Made by a program: the position numbers and the translations under genes
Part shown: piece by piece, positions 29,860 to 39,042 of the stretch
Layout of the letters: the number at the start of each line of letters is the position of its first letter
How positions within the stretch are numbered: position 1 is the stretch's first letter
Notes under the pieces: generated by a model
Database searches by the model: none
Seen by the model: the letters and a program-made list of their open reading frames with translations, nothing else
What the model was told of the DNA's origin: nothing
Assembly (NCBI GenBank): GCA_020634135.1
Contig: JACKCG010000004.1
Location: 62,001-126,000, forward strand
Source: Anaerolineaceae bacterium
GTDB taxonomy: Bacteria; Chloroflexota; Anaerolineae; Aggregatilineales; Phototrophicaceae
Length of the DNA stretch: 64,000 nucleotides
Direction of reading: 5' to 3'

Positions 29860-29896
29860 GCTTTCAGTATTCCTACCCGTTCTATATGTAAACAAA

Positions 29897-29925
29897 CCTC
29901 AGCCGATTGTGCTGGGGTCATTTTT
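29897..29925 (+). terminator. Terminator of the 96-aa gene
   Basis: The stem cctcagc/gctgggg (one G-T pair) is followed by catttttatt. Confidence 0.65.
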
Positions 29926-29996
29926 ATTCACAGAGAAAATCCGCTTATCCCTGACCTGAACTAGCCTCCCGGTCTGTCGTCGTGTACACTCAGATT

Positions 29997-30338
29997 ATGA
30001 CAGATAATTTATTGCCGAAATCGAAGGGCCGCCCTTACTGGATGGTGGTGCATATTACCCACAATCTCAGCCTGGCGCATCTCGTCGCCGGACGGCTTGA
30101 GCACGAGGGCATCCCGGCCCTGGTCGTGCCGGTTGCAGGCGCCAGCGCGATGGGTTTGCACATTGGTATGATGGGGGAGGTCAAGGTGTTGGTGAATCCG
30201 GCTCACTATGACCGCGCCCTGAATATCCTGGGTGCTGAAGGCGGCGACGTGCCGATGCTGCCAGATAATACTGACAATATTCTGTTTGATGATGACGACG
30301 GCGAAGCGTGGGACGACGATGAACAATACATTGACTGA
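29997..30338 (+). CDS. DUF2007-like small protein
   Basis: The 113-residue protein resembles the DUF2007 family of small proteins proposed to bind partner proteins or metals: a VHITHNLSLAHLVAGRLEHEGI block, then GEVKVLVNPAHYDRALNIL. An acidic C-terminal tail (DDDDGEAWDDDEQ) follows. The ATG at 29997 is chosen over a GTG five codons upstream. No clear ribosome binding site is visible. Its last 20 bases overlap the start of the P1 peptidase gene, so the two are probably translationally coupled. Confidence 0.7.
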   Translation: MTDNLLPKSKGRPYWMVVHITHNLSLAHLVAGRLEHEGIPALVVPVAGASAMGLHIGMMGEVKVLVNPAHYDRALNILGAEGGDVPMLPDNTDNILFDDDDGEAWDDDEQYID

Positions 30339-31299
30339 TGTACCTGGCATATTGGTCGGCCACGCGACCCACCTGGAAGGCGCAACCGGTTGCACGGTGA
30401 TACTTTGCCCGCTGGGGACGGTAGGCGGCGTAGATCAACGGGGCGGCGGGCCGGGTACTCGTGAAACCGACTTGCTGCGTCCGACTCGCGGGATGGAACA
30501 GGTCAATGCTGTGTTGCTGGCGGGCGGGAGCGCTTTCGGCTTAGCGGCGGCAGATGGTGCGATGCGCTATCTTGAAGAACATGAGACTGGCTATCGGGCG
30601 ATTTCCGGCGTGATTGTGCCGATTGTCCCCACCGCGATTGTGTTCGATTTGCTGGTGGGTCAACCAGGAATTCGCCCTGACGCCGCAATGGGCTATGCGG
30701 CCTGCGAAGCTGCTGTCAGTGACCCGGTGCCCCAGGGGACGGTGGGCGCGGGGACGGGCTGCCGGATCGGGGCGATGTGGGGCAACGAGTTTGCTATGAA
30801 AGGTGGTGTTGGTTCGGCCAGTGTTGATCTGGGTGATGGTCTGGTCGTGGCGGCGCTTATGGTGGTGAACGCAGTTGGTGACATCCTGAATGAACACGGC
30901 GCAATTATGGCCGGGATGCGCCAGCAAGACGGAAATGGGTTTGCGGATATGCTGCACCAATTCAAATCCCTTGCGCAGGTTATCCCACCACAAGCCGGGC
31001 GTGAAAACACCGTGATTGGGGTGGTGGCGACCAATGCCCGTTTGAGCAAGGCGCATATCAACAAAGTCGCGGAAATGGGGCAAGCCGGGGTAGCGCGGGT
31101 TGTGCGTCCGGCACATACGATGCACGATGGGGACACTCTGTTTTCCCTGGCAACCGGGGAAATTCCTGCCAACGTGAGTGTGGTCGGGGCGTATGCCGCA
31201 GAAGTCGTGGCTACGGCGATTCGTAATGCAGTACGGGCGGCAGTTTCGTTAGGCGGCGTGCGGTCATGGCAGGAGATAAATTCTTCTTTTAAAGTTTAA
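30319..31299 (+). CDS. P1 family (DmpA/BapA-like) peptidase
   Basis: The 326-residue protein matches the P1 (S58) self-processing aminopeptidase family: LTDVPGILVGHAT, GGSAFGLAAADG, TVGAGTGCRIGAMWGNEFAMKGG, and the autoprocessing site EN|T (T231) at the start of the ENTVIGVVATNA segment. Cleavage there would free Thr231 as the N-terminal nucleophile, giving two chains. Members hydrolyse N-terminal D- or beta-amino acids or amides; the substrate is unknown. The ATG at 30319 lies inside the upstream gene. Longer in-frame extensions lack family similarity. Confidence 0.9.
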   Translation: MNNTLTDVPGILVGHATHLEGATGCTVILCPLGTVGGVDQRGGGPGTRETDLLRPTRGMEQVNAVLLAGGSAFGLAAADGAMRYLEEHETGYRAISGVIVPIVPTAIVFDLLVGQPGIRPDAAMGYAACEAAVSDPVPQGTVGAGTGCRIGAMWGNEFAMKGGVGSASVDLGDGLVVAALMVVNAVGDILNEHGAIMAGMRQQDGNGFADMLHQFKSLAQVIPPQAGRENTVIGVVATNARLSKAHINKVAEMGQAGVARVVRPAHTMHDGDTLFSLATGEIPANVSVVGAYAAEVVATAIRNAVRAAVSLGGVRSWQEINSSFKV

Positions 31300-31433
31300 A
31301 CAAATCGTCCTTAATGCTTAACAATGGCTTGATAGTCTACTCTGATGAATAAACCAAACCGAATTTACCGTGTTGATGCCGGATGAATTCACCGGCTTCT
31401 CCAGAAGAGTATGTGGATAAGGTCAGAGAACGC

Positions 31434-32120
31434 ATGGCAAAAGTCTTGATTATTGAGGATGAGCAAATCCTCGCTAACAACCTGGCGGATAAACTTCGTG
31501 CCGAAGGGTTTACCGTGATTACGTCTCCCGATGGCGAAGACGGTCTGGAAAAAGTTCGCGGCGAGCATCCCGATTTGATTGTGCTGGATATAATGCTGCC
31601 GGGTCTGGATGGTTTGAGTCTGTGCCGTATCGTGCGGCGCGACACGTCCACCGCCCATATTCCGATCATTATGCTGACCGCACGGGGGACCGAAGTGGAT
31701 AAAATCGTCGGCCTCGAAAGCGGTGCGGATGACTACGTGGTCAAGCCAGTGGCGCTGGGTGAGTTTCTTGCGCGGGTGCGGGCTGTTATGCGGCGCGTGC
31801 CGGGGCGAATGGTCATCCAGGACAAACTCGTATCGGATGATCTGGAAGTCAGCCTGACAGGGCGGCGGGTCTTTAAGGGCGATGCCGAAGTAAAATTGAG
31901 CAACAAGGAGTTCGATTTGCTGGTTGAACTCATGCGCAACCGTGGTGTTGTCCTCTCCCGTGATTTGATCCTGACAAAAGTGTGGGGATATGACTACTTC
32001 GTGGATAAACGCACGGTAGACGTGCATATTCGCTGGCTGCGGGAAAAGATTGAAAATGATGCATCCAGCCCGCAGCGGATTGTGACTGTGCGCGGTGTTG
32101 GGTATCGTTTCGAAGGATAG
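31434..32120 (+). CDS. OmpR/PhoB-type response regulator
   Basis: The 228-residue regulator has a receiver domain (1-120; D52 is the phospho-acceptor in IVLDIMLPG, and the Lys lies in YVVKPV). A winged-helix DNA-binding domain follows (about 130-228), with ELMRNRGVVLSRDLIL, YFVDKRTVDVHIRWLREKIE and TVRGVGYRFE. The ATG at 31434 gives the usual length for the family, although an upstream in-frame ATG at 31383 exists. It is followed after 18 bases by a sensor kinase, so the two form a two-component system. The signal is unknown. Confidence 0.93.
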   Translation: MAKVLIIEDEQILANNLADKLRAEGFTVITSPDGEDGLEKVRGEHPDLIVLDIMLPGLDGLSLCRIVRRDTSTAHIPIIMLTARGTEVDKIVGLESGADDYVVKPVALGEFLARVRAVMRRVPGRMVIQDKLVSDDLEVSLTGRRVFKGDAEVKLSNKEFDLLVELMRNRGVVLSRDLILTKVWGYDYFVDKRTVDVHIRWLREKIENDASSPQRIVTVRGVGYRFEG

Positions 32121-32138
32121 AAGGCTGCGGAATACCAT

Positions 32139-33452
32139 ATGACTGAGACTATCCTGCTGGCGGCGCTGATATTGACCGCCGTTTTTGCTGTATATCGCGA
32201 GCGGGTATTGCGGGCTGAAGCTGCTCGCAAAGACCGGCGAATGGCTGATTTACAGCGCGCTCTGGCGGAGATGCAAACACATGATGAGAAGCCCCAGTCC
32301 CTGGGAGAGTTGCAGGTACACGAAAGACATCTATCTACTGTAGAGGAGGATTTGGCTACTGTCCGGCGCGGGTTGGAGGCGTCCCAGGCTGACTGGAACT
32401 ATAAAAAAGCTCTGATTCTGACGCTGGCGAACACCGCTTCTGATGCGGTAATGGTACTGGACGAAACACGTCGCATTATCGCAATCAACCAGAGTGCGGA
32501 ATCGTTGTTTGAACGTGAGCGCCCAATAGGGGAAAGCCTGCTGGCCGTAACCAATCTACCTGACCTGGATATGATGGTTGAAAACGTCATTGTCAACGAT
32601 GAACATGAACTGGAAGAACAAGTTACGATTGGTAAGCATATCTACCATGTTGTGGCGCGACTCATTCTGCGGGACGGACACACCTTTATTGGTCTGAGGT
32701 TGCAGGACATTACCAACCTCGTCCGCCTGAACCGGGCGCGGCGTGAGATGGTTGCCAATATCTCACACGAACTACGGACGCCAATTGCCAATATTCGATT
32801 GATTATTGACAGCCTGTTCCACGAGGATGAAAAACCAAAACGTAAGCGTAGCATTTCTTCACTGCAAGCTATCGCCCGCGAGACCGATTCGCTACTCTGG
32901 ATTATGCAGGAAATGCTTGATCTTTCGATGATTGAGTCCGGGCAGGCCATTGTTCGTATGGTGGAAATCTCCCTGCCTGACCTGGTAAATGATTCACTGG
33001 AGCGCATGTTCGAACAGGCCGCTGCTAAAAATGTGAAAATCATCCAGGATTTGCCGGAAAAACTGCCCGTTCTAGGTGATTGGGATCAGATTCGCCGGGT
33101 GCTGGTAAACCTGATGCATAATGCAATAAAGTGGTCCCCACAGGATGGGACGGTCACGATTCGGGCTGAGGTGGAAGCGGATGAAGTCGCAGTAAGTGTG
33201 GCCGACCAAGGCCCTGGTGTGCCGGAAGATCAGGTGGATCGTATCTTCGAGCGCTTCTACCAGGTGGATGCCTCTCGTTCCGGTGGTGAAGGCACCGGGT
33301 TAGGGCTGGCGATCTGCAAGCATATTGTTGAGGCGCATGGTGGTCGTATCTGGGCGGAAAGCAATGTGATTGCGGGTGGCGGCCTTTTCAAATTTACGCT
33401 GGCGCTTGCTGGTTCCACAGAGTCCTTCGAAAAAGCGCTACGCTCACAATAA
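32139..33452 (+). CDS. Membrane-bound PAS sensor histidine kinase
   Basis: The 437-residue kinase has one N-terminal membrane helix (about 4-20), a coiled-coil region (about 25-85), and a PAS-like domain (about 95-195, ANTASDAVMVLDE). The HisKA H-box has His210 (NISHELRTPIAN). The HATPase domain has the N-box LVNLMHNAIKWSP, the G1 box DQGPGVPEDQVDRIFERF and the G2 box GEGTGLGLAICKHIVEAHGG. It probably phosphorylates the regulator encoded just upstream. The domain layout resembles PhoR, but the signal is not known. Confidence 0.92.
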   Translation: MTETILLAALILTAVFAVYRERVLRAEAARKDRRMADLQRALAEMQTHDEKPQSLGELQVHERHLSTVEEDLATVRRGLEASQADWNYKKALILTLANTASDAVMVLDETRRIIAINQSAESLFERERPIGESLLAVTNLPDLDMMVENVIVNDEHELEEQVTIGKHIYHVVARLILRDGHTFIGLRLQDITNLVRLNRARREMVANISHELRTPIANIRLIIDSLFHEDEKPKRKRSISSLQAIARETDSLLWIMQEMLDLSMIESGQAIVRMVEISLPDLVNDSLERMFEQAAAKNVKIIQDLPEKLPVLGDWDQIRRVLVNLMHNAIKWSPQDGTVTIRAEVEADEVAVSVADQGPGVPEDQVDRIFERFYQVDASRSGGEGTGLGLAICKHIVEAHGGRIWAESNVIAGGGLFKFTLALAGSTESFEKALRSQ

Positions 33453-33557
33453 GCTTAACTTTATGCAATATTTTCCGTGATATACTGAATTTGAATCACA
33501 ATCGTTTCAACGCAACAGCACGCACTCAAATCTCAGAGAAATTTTATGAGGTGTGTT

Positions 33558-33887
33558 ATGTATGCACAGGTTACGCAGATTCAAGTTCCGTTCAATAAGA
33601 TGGGCGAGCTGCGCCGGGTGATTGAAAATGAGTATTTCCCGGTGGTTCGCCAGCGTCCGGGGTTTATGGCTGGCTATTTATTAGAGCAAGTGGATGACCA
33701 GGACTGCGCCCAACTGACCATCTTCTGGGATGATCAGGCCGCTGTGGAGAGTTTTCACCGTACTGGCCTATTGGAGGCCTCGGTACAGGCGCTCGCCGCC
33801 TATGTGCCGGGCATTCATCTGCGCCGTCAGGGATACCTCGTGAGGGTGGCGATGCGCGGACAACCGGCAGCGGAGGCGGCTGGTTGA
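33558..33887 (+). CDS. Small ABM-like (antibiotic-biosynthesis-monooxygenase-fold) protein
   Basis: This 109-residue protein has the dimeric alpha-beta barrel pattern of ABM/heme-degrading-like proteins: MYAQVTQIQV at the N-terminus, FPVVRQRPGFMAGYLLEQ, and a TIFWDDQAAVESFH segment near the middle. Catalytic residues cannot be assigned, so it may bind a small molecule or act as a small oxygenase. The ATG at 33558 is preferred, since TGAGGTGTG lies just before it. An earlier in-frame ATG at 33546 overlaps that site. Confidence 0.7.
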   Translation: MYAQVTQIQVPFNKMGELRRVIENEYFPVVRQRPGFMAGYLLEQVDDQDCAQLTIFWDDQAAVESFHRTGLLEASVQALAAYVPGIHLRRQGYLVRVAMRGQPAAEAAG

Positions 33888-33908
33888 TTACTTCTTTTTC
33901 ACCGGAAC

Positions 33909-33935
33909 GAAAAACCAGGGAGCGTTGCCCCCTGG
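33909..33935 (-). terminator. Terminator for gpmI, possibly also for the ABM-like gene
   Basis: On the minus strand the stem ccaggg/ccctgg is followed by tttttcg, just past the gpmI stop. The convergent plus-strand gene lies close on the other side. Confidence 0.65.
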
Positions 33936-33963
33936 CTTAATTATCGTGCCTCGACACGGCGAT

Positions 33964-35532
33964 TTAGGCCGTGCCATCCTCTTTTGCCGGGTTACTCCGT
34001 ACAGACCAGAAATCCACCAGACTGCGCCCGGTCATTTCTTCCGGTTGGGGGATTTCCAGTAAATCCAGCACTGTTGGCGCAACATCCGCCAGAATGCCAC
34101 GCGGGAACAGACGGAAGTACCCCTCTCCGATTACGAACAGCGATACCGGGTTGGTGGTGTGATAGGTGTGCGCTTCGCCTGTCGCTTCTTCTATCATGCG
34201 TTCGCAGTTGCCATGATCGGCGGTCACAATGGCGATACCGCCCTTTGCAATCACGGCATCAACCAATTTGCCGACACATTCATCCACCGTCTCAACCGCT
34301 TTTATGGCCGCCGGGAGTGACCCGGTATGGCCGACCATATCCGGGTTGGCGAAGTTGATGAGAATGAAGTCATCATCATTTGTTTGCAGCCGTTTGAGTG
34401 TTGCCTCCGCCAGTTCGTAAGCGCTCATCTCCGGCTTGAGGTCGTAGGTGGCAACCTTGGGGGAGGGGATAATCGCCCGATCTTCACCCGCGTATGGTTC
34501 TTCGTTACGTCCGTTGAAGAAGAACGTTACGTGTGGGTACTTCTCAGTTTCCGCCGAATGATACTGTTTGCGCCCATGTTTGCTTAACCACTCGGCCAAT
34601 GTGTTCGTCAGTAACTCCACTGGAAACAGTACGTTCACGGGCAGACCCTCTTCGTATTCGGTGAAGGTCAGCAGGTGCAGACCCGCAAGGAAGTCTGACT
34701 CAGTAAAGCCATCCTGCCCCTTAATGGCGAAGCCCCGGACAATCTGGCGCATTCGATCAGCGCGGAAGTTGTAGAAGATGAGGGTATCACCGCTTTCGAC
34801 TTTCAGGCTGTCATCGTTCCCGATCACGACTGGAACAATGAACTCGTCAGTTACGTTCTGGTCATATGAAGCCCGAATCGCTTCGCGGGCCGTCGCCAAC
34901 CGCTCACCCTGCCGGTAGACCATCGCATCATAGGCTTTGCGTGTGCGTTCCCACCGTTTATCCCGATCCATCGCATAGTAACGCCCGCTGACAGTGGCGA
35001 TGACACCGTGCTGGATGCTGGCAATCTTCTTTTCGAGGTTGCCCAGGAAATCAATGCCGCTATTGGGAGGCGTATCACGTCCATCGGTTATGACATGGAC
35101 TACGGTTCGCACATCGTGGGTTTTGGCTGCGTCAAGCAGGGCGAACAGGTGGCGCTCATGACTGTGGACGCCACCCGGCCCCAGCAGGCCGATGAGGTGA
35201 ACCTTTTTGCCGTTCTTTTTGGCGCTGGTGAAAGCGTCTACCAACTGCGCTCTGCTCGCCAAAGTGTTCTGTTTAATCGCGTTATCAATCCGGCTGATGT
35301 CCTGGTATACGACGCGCCCTGCACCCAGGTTCAGGTGTCCGACTTCAGAATTTCCCATCTGGTCGGGGACAAGGCCGACTGCCTCGCCAGATGCGTCCAC
35401 AACAGAGCGTTCAAGTGTTCGCATCCAGCGGTCATAATTGGGGGTGCTGCCCTGGAGAACCGCATTACCATGTTCCATTTCGCGGATACCCCAGCCGTCC
35501 ATAATTACCAACATCACGGGCTTATGTGCCAT
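33964..35532 (-). CDS. gpmI: 2,3-bisphosphoglycerate-independent phosphoglycerate mutase
   Basis: GpmI interconverts 3- and 2-phosphoglycerate in glycolysis using two Mn ions. The 522-residue protein shows metal ligand D12 (VIMDGWG), the phospho-Ser S62 in GNSEVGHLNLGAGR, the ITDGRDTPPNS motif, GRYYAMDRDKRW, FNFRADRMRQ-type loop, and the C-terminal metal motifs FANPDMVGHTG and TADHGNCE with H and E conserved. It is monocistronic with a terminator behind it. Confidence 0.96.
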   Translation of the reverse strand: MAHKPVMLVIMDGWGIREMEHGNAVLQGSTPNYDRWMRTLERSVVDASGEAVGLVPDQMGNSEVGHLNLGAGRVVYQDISRIDNAIKQNTLASRAQLVDAFTSAKKNGKKVHLIGLLGPGGVHSHERHLFALLDAAKTHDVRTVVHVITDGRDTPPNSGIDFLGNLEKKIASIQHGVIATVSGRYYAMDRDKRWERTRKAYDAMVYRQGERLATAREAIRASYDQNVTDEFIVPVVIGNDDSLKVESGDTLIFYNFRADRMRQIVRGFAIKGQDGFTESDFLAGLHLLTFTEYEEGLPVNVLFPVELLTNTLAEWLSKHGRKQYHSAETEKYPHVTFFFNGRNEEPYAGEDRAIIPSPKVATYDLKPEMSAYELAEATLKRLQTNDDDFILINFANPDMVGHTGSLPAAIKAVETVDECVGKLVDAVIAKGGIAIVTADHGNCERMIEEATGEAHTYHTTNPVSLFVIGEGYFRLFPRGILADVAPTVLDLLEIPQPEEMTGRSLVDFWSVRSNPAKEDGTA

Positions 35533-35637
35533 CGTTATCTGCCTGCTTTCATCTGTGACGAAGACTGTTCAACTCATTTGGCTTTGCCACCCTTAGTTTT
35601 AGCACGCCCCTCGCCCGCGTCAAGTGACAGATAGCAC

Positions 35638-36105
35638 TCATCCTGTCTGAATATCGCTGGTTCGTTGATCGGATGGGGGTTGGCCGGTGTTCGGTGTTCC
35701 AGTTACGGCGTATACCAGCACACCCAGCGACGACATAGCAAACCCGCCGATGATACCGATGGCCTGCAACTGGCCGAGCAGGATGTCCGTTTCACTCATC
35801 AGGTGCGACCCGAATCCCAGCACATCAGCCATGCCAGACATACCAGCGAAAACCAGACCGGTCATTGCCAACCGGATGCCGATCTGCTGCGCGAGATTGG
35901 CCGATTGGTACGGGTAAAAGGTGAATTTTACGTAGATCAGTGCCCCCAGGATGAGCAGCATGAACCCGATCAGGATAGTGAAAATCTGCATGATGCCGAA
36001 GCCAGCTGTGGGGTCCAGGCCGGTCATACCAGGGAACAGGCCCATGAGGGTGAGCACCGCTCCTAATGCGCCAACCACAATCCCAAATTGTGCGACTCGA
36101 ATCAT
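35638..36105 (-). CDS. Integral membrane protein of unknown function (155 aa)
   Basis: The protein has four likely membrane helices (about 5-25, 38-60, 75-95 and 110-140) separated by short loops, and a hydrophilic tail (SDQRTSDIQTG). I do not recognise the family. The ATG at 36105 is preferred to an upstream in-frame start because GAGGATAGG precedes it. It lies eight bases downstream of the M19 dipeptidase gene, so they probably share a transcript. Confidence 0.65.
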   Translation of the reverse strand: MIRVAQFGIVVGALGAVLTLMGLFPGMTGLDPTAGFGIMQIFTILIGFMLLILGALIYVKFTFYPYQSANLAQQIGIRLAMTGLVFAGMSGMADVLGFGSHLMSETDILLGQLQAIGIIGGFAMSSLGVLVYAVTGTPNTGQPPSDQRTSDIQTG

Positions 36106-36112
36106 GCTTAAC

Positions 36113-37189
36113 CTATCCTCTCGGCAGCGACTGGCGCAGCTTCCGTAACATATTGCCGCCCAGGATCGCGGCAATGTCGTCTTCGCTATAGCCGCGTCCG
36201 CGCAGCGCCCCGCCAATATGCCACAAGTCTGTCACGGTTTCCAGTCCGTCCGGGATACTGTCAGCGCCAAATCCGCCGTCAAAGTCGCTCCCCAGGGCGA
36301 CGTGCGCCGCGCTGCCGGTCAACTGGCAGATATAGTCCACTACATCCAGCACCCGCGAAAGTGGGACCTGAGACTTGTGTGAGGTTGAAGTCCACTCATC
36401 TGAAAGGAACGAGTTATACAGCACAATGCCCATGACGCCGTCGCGCTCGGCCAATTGACGGATAGCTGCATCAGGCAGATGACGGTCACTGTTACGAAAA
36501 TAGCGTGGGTTACTGTGGCTGGCGATGATCGGGCCGGGGTAATAATCGAGCGCCTCGAAACAGGCTTTCTCCGCGAGGTGGGAAAGGTCCAGAATGGCGT
36601 TGTAATCGGCCATTACGTCGAGGAGTTCATAGCCGAGCTTTGTCAGCGGGCCGGGATGCCCGGTGCCGCCTGCATAACGTGTCTCCTGCCAGGCCGGGCC
36701 AACCAGTCGCACGCCGCGCTCATACCATTCCGCGAATTGCTGTGGCTCGATAATCGGGTCGGCATTTTCCATAAGAATCACCAGCCCCTGGCAGTGGTCG
36801 TTTACGTCTTTGTCGTCCTTCCATGTTTCCAGCACCGCGTCGAGATCAGCGACGGTTCTGACCAACCGCACTTTATCGGTTTCATCGGCCAGCCGGTTGT
36901 AATAATCCAACTGCTGTCCCGCCAGGCGATAAGCTTCGCCGGGGTTGGAATAGGTCACTCTGTTCCAGGGCGAAGCGTCACTGTCTTTGCGGCGGGGCGC
37001 GACAAATAACGTGCTGAATACCAGCGCTACCCGCCCTAACAGGGCATCTGGCAGGCCAACCGTTGCCCGCCCATTGATAAGCTCCGTGCCTTGCTCCCGG
37101 CGCCGGGTCTCCCAGGCGCTGTGGCGGTAGTCCCGCCCGAAGCACAGCGCGTTGTATGCAATATCCTCGTGCGCGTCAACAACTATCAT
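36113..37189 (-). CDS. Membrane dipeptidase (peptidase M19) family protein
   Basis: The 358-residue TIM-barrel protein has the zinc-site motifs of renal-dipeptidase-like enzymes: VDAHEDIAYNA (His7 and Asp9), VILMENADPI (bridging Glu), DLSHLAEKA (His), and IIASHSNPR (His), then ALGSDFDGGFG. The first motif reads HED where most have HxD with Asn/Thr, a small variation. Bacterial members cleave dipeptides, including D-amino acid forms. It stands divergently from the molybdo-oxidoreductase gene. Confidence 0.9.
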   Translation of the reverse strand: MIVVDAHEDIAYNALCFGRDYRHSAWETRRREQGTELINGRATVGLPDALLGRVALVFSTLFVAPRRKDSDASPWNRVTYSNPGEAYRLAGQQLDYYNRLADETDKVRLVRTVADLDAVLETWKDDKDVNDHCQGLVILMENADPIIEPQQFAEWYERGVRLVGPAWQETRYAGGTGHPGPLTKLGYELLDVMADYNAILDLSHLAEKACFEALDYYPGPIIASHSNPRYFRNSDRHLPDAAIRQLAERDGVMGIVLYNSFLSDEWTSTSHKSQVPLSRVLDVVDYICQLTGSAAHVALGSDFDGGFGADSIPDGLETVTDLWHIGGALRGRGYSEDDIAAILGGNMLRKLRQSLPRG

Positions 37190-37354
37190 GAAGAATTAAC
37201 CTTACTATGCTATGAATCCTGCTTAATTGTACGCGCCGTAGTGCAAAAAGCCAAAGGCCATCCACCTTTTGTAACACTTTGGCAAGAATTGGCAACTAGG
37301 GTAAGGACACTGGTGAATAAGTGTATCTACTGCTGGAATAAGGGAGTCCCCGGC

Positions 37355-38989
37355 ATGACGAAAAAACCATCTATTTTGACAGGGGCAGTGGTCGGCGGGC
37401 TGTTCATCGCCCCGCTGATCGCCATCTATTATCTGACGGCACAGCTTATCGGGACGGCGTTTCCCCCGTTTGATGTGTTCGACTGGGTGGGGCGGGTATT
37501 GCCTGGCCCGCTGGTGACGTTCGGTATTGATAGCATTGTCAGCGTTATTAACATTTTCAACCTGGGCGAAACCTCCAGCACCGCTAAAATGGCCGAACAA
37601 ATCCTGGCTGTTCTGGGGATGTTCGCTACCGGCGTGCTAGTAGCCGCATTATTCTTTGCGGTGATGCGCGGACGTGAGGGCAAAGCCGGGTGGACGACAG
37701 GGGCGACAACCGGCTTGCTGGTCGGGCTTCCGGTACTGCTGATCTTCTTCACGATCAATGAGACGGCAACGGCTGACCCGAATGTGAGCGGCATCTGGAT
37801 TCTGCTGGGGTTTGCGCTGTGGGGTATTGGTATCAGCTGGGCGTATGACTGGCTCGCTTCACAACCTGCTGAAGCTGAAAAACCCACAGCATCTATCGAG
37901 GGCATTGACCGCCGTACCTTTCTGGTACGCATCGGCGGGGCCAGTGCCGCGCTGACGATTGTCGGGGCGGGGCTTGGCTCACTGCTCTATACCAGCCGTC
38001 GCACTGAGACGATCCCGGTTGATTTTTCAGGGGAAGCTGCTGAACCCTGGTCGGCCTCGAATGCGCTGCCCAACGCCGACGCTGCTGTACTGCCCGCTCC
38101 CGGCACGCGCCCGGAACTCACCCCGCTGGCCGATCATTACCGGATTGATATTCGCACCCAGCCGGTGGTGATTAACGAGGCTGAATGGCGCTTGAGCATT
38201 GGCGGACTGGTGGATACCCCGGTAGAGATGACGCTGGCGGATATTCGTGACAACTATGAGTCGATCAGCCATTTTGTGACGCTGGCCTGCATCTCGAACC
38301 GGGTTGGCGGTGACCTGACGGGCACGACACTGTGGACGGGCGCACGGCTCAAGGATATCCTGGCAGATGTGGGTGTTCAGCCGTCCGCCACTCATCTGAA
38401 AATCACTTCGGCAGATGGATTTGACGAAGTTGTGGCGCTGGAAGAGTTAGACAATGATGATCGTATTATGCTGTGCTATGCCTGGGACGGCCTGCCACTG
38501 GCGGCCAAGCACGGTTTCCCCCTGCGTATCTGGCTGCCGAACCGCTACGGCATGAAACAGCCCAAGTGGATCACCAACATTGACCTCATCCCCAGTTGGG
38601 AAGAAGGGTACTGGGTGCGGCGTGGATGGGATAAAGACGCTGTGATGCTGGCGACCTCGGTGGTGGATACGGTGGCGGTGAACAGTCTTATCACAGAGGG
38701 CGATACGACGCTCGTGCCGGTAGGTGGCATCGCTCATGCCGGGGATCGTGGCATTTCCAAGGTGGAAGTTCGTGTAGACGATGGTGAGTGGGTTGAGGCG
38801 CAGTTACGCCAGCCGATTGGCGAGGCGACCTGGGTCATCTGGCGCTATGACTGGCCGTTTGTAGAAGGACAGCATACCTTCTCGGTGCGTTGTGTCGAAA
38901 GTGATGGCACGCCACAGATCGAATCGGTACGTGGTTCGCGTCCGAGTGGGGCAACCGGCCTGGATTCTGTGCAAGCGAACGTAGGGTAA
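37355..38989 (+). CDS. Polytopic membrane molybdopterin oxidoreductase with internal Tat motif
   Basis: The 544-residue protein has four or five membrane helices (residues about 8-32, perhaps 48-70, 80-104, 116-133, 146-166), then a twin-arginine signal RRTFL (R186, R187) with a following helix (about 191-212). A sulfite-oxidase-type molybdopterin domain follows (about 250-430), with the molybdenum ligand probably Cys312 in CISNRVGG. The C-terminal dimerisation-like domain runs from about 450 to 535. The catalytic half resembles YedY/MsrP. A Tat signal in the middle of a membrane protein suggests dual Sec and Tat insertion, as known for actinobacterial Rieske proteins. AGGGAG precedes the ATG. 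Confidence 0.85.
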   Translation: MTKKPSILTGAVVGGLFIAPLIAIYYLTAQLIGTAFPPFDVFDWVGRVLPGPLVTFGIDSIVSVINIFNLGETSSTAKMAEQILAVLGMFATGVLVAALFFAVMRGREGKAGWTTGATTGLLVGLPVLLIFFTINETATADPNVSGIWILLGFALWGIGISWAYDWLASQPAEAEKPTASIEGIDRRTFLVRIGGASAALTIVGAGLGSLLYTSRRTETIPVDFSGEAAEPWSASNALPNADAAVLPAPGTRPELTPLADHYRIDIRTQPVVINEAEWRLSIGGLVDTPVEMTLADIRDNYESISHFVTLACISNRVGGDLTGTTLWTGARLKDILADVGVQPSATHLKITSADGFDEVVALEELDNDDRIMLCYAWDGLPLAAKHGFPLRIWLPNRYGMKQPKWITNIDLIPSWEEGYWVRRGWDKDAVMLATSVVDTVAVNSLITEGDTTLVPVGGIAHAGDRGISKVEVRVDDGEWVEAQLRQPIGEATWVIWRYDWPFVEGQHTFSVRCVESDGTPQIESVRGSRPSGATGLDSVQANVG

Positions 38990-39008
38990 AAGCCGTTCGA
39001 GTTTCCTG

Positions 39009-39036
39009 AAGGGGCATGGTGGTTATCATGCCCTTT
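39009..39036 (+). terminator. Terminator of the molybdo-oxidoreductase gene
   Basis: The stem gggcatg/catgccc is followed by tttgtgctttt, between convergent genes. Confidence 0.7.
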
Positions 39037-39042
39037 GTGCTT

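Noticed and set aside
30232..30318. Upstream extension of the P1 peptidase
   Set aside because: It overlaps the DUF2007-like gene; the family N-terminus starts at the ATG at 30319.
37091..37354. Upstream in-frame extension of the molybdo-oxidoreductase
   Set aside because: It overlaps the divergent M19 dipeptidase gene and lacks family similarity; the ATG at 37355 follows AGGGAG.
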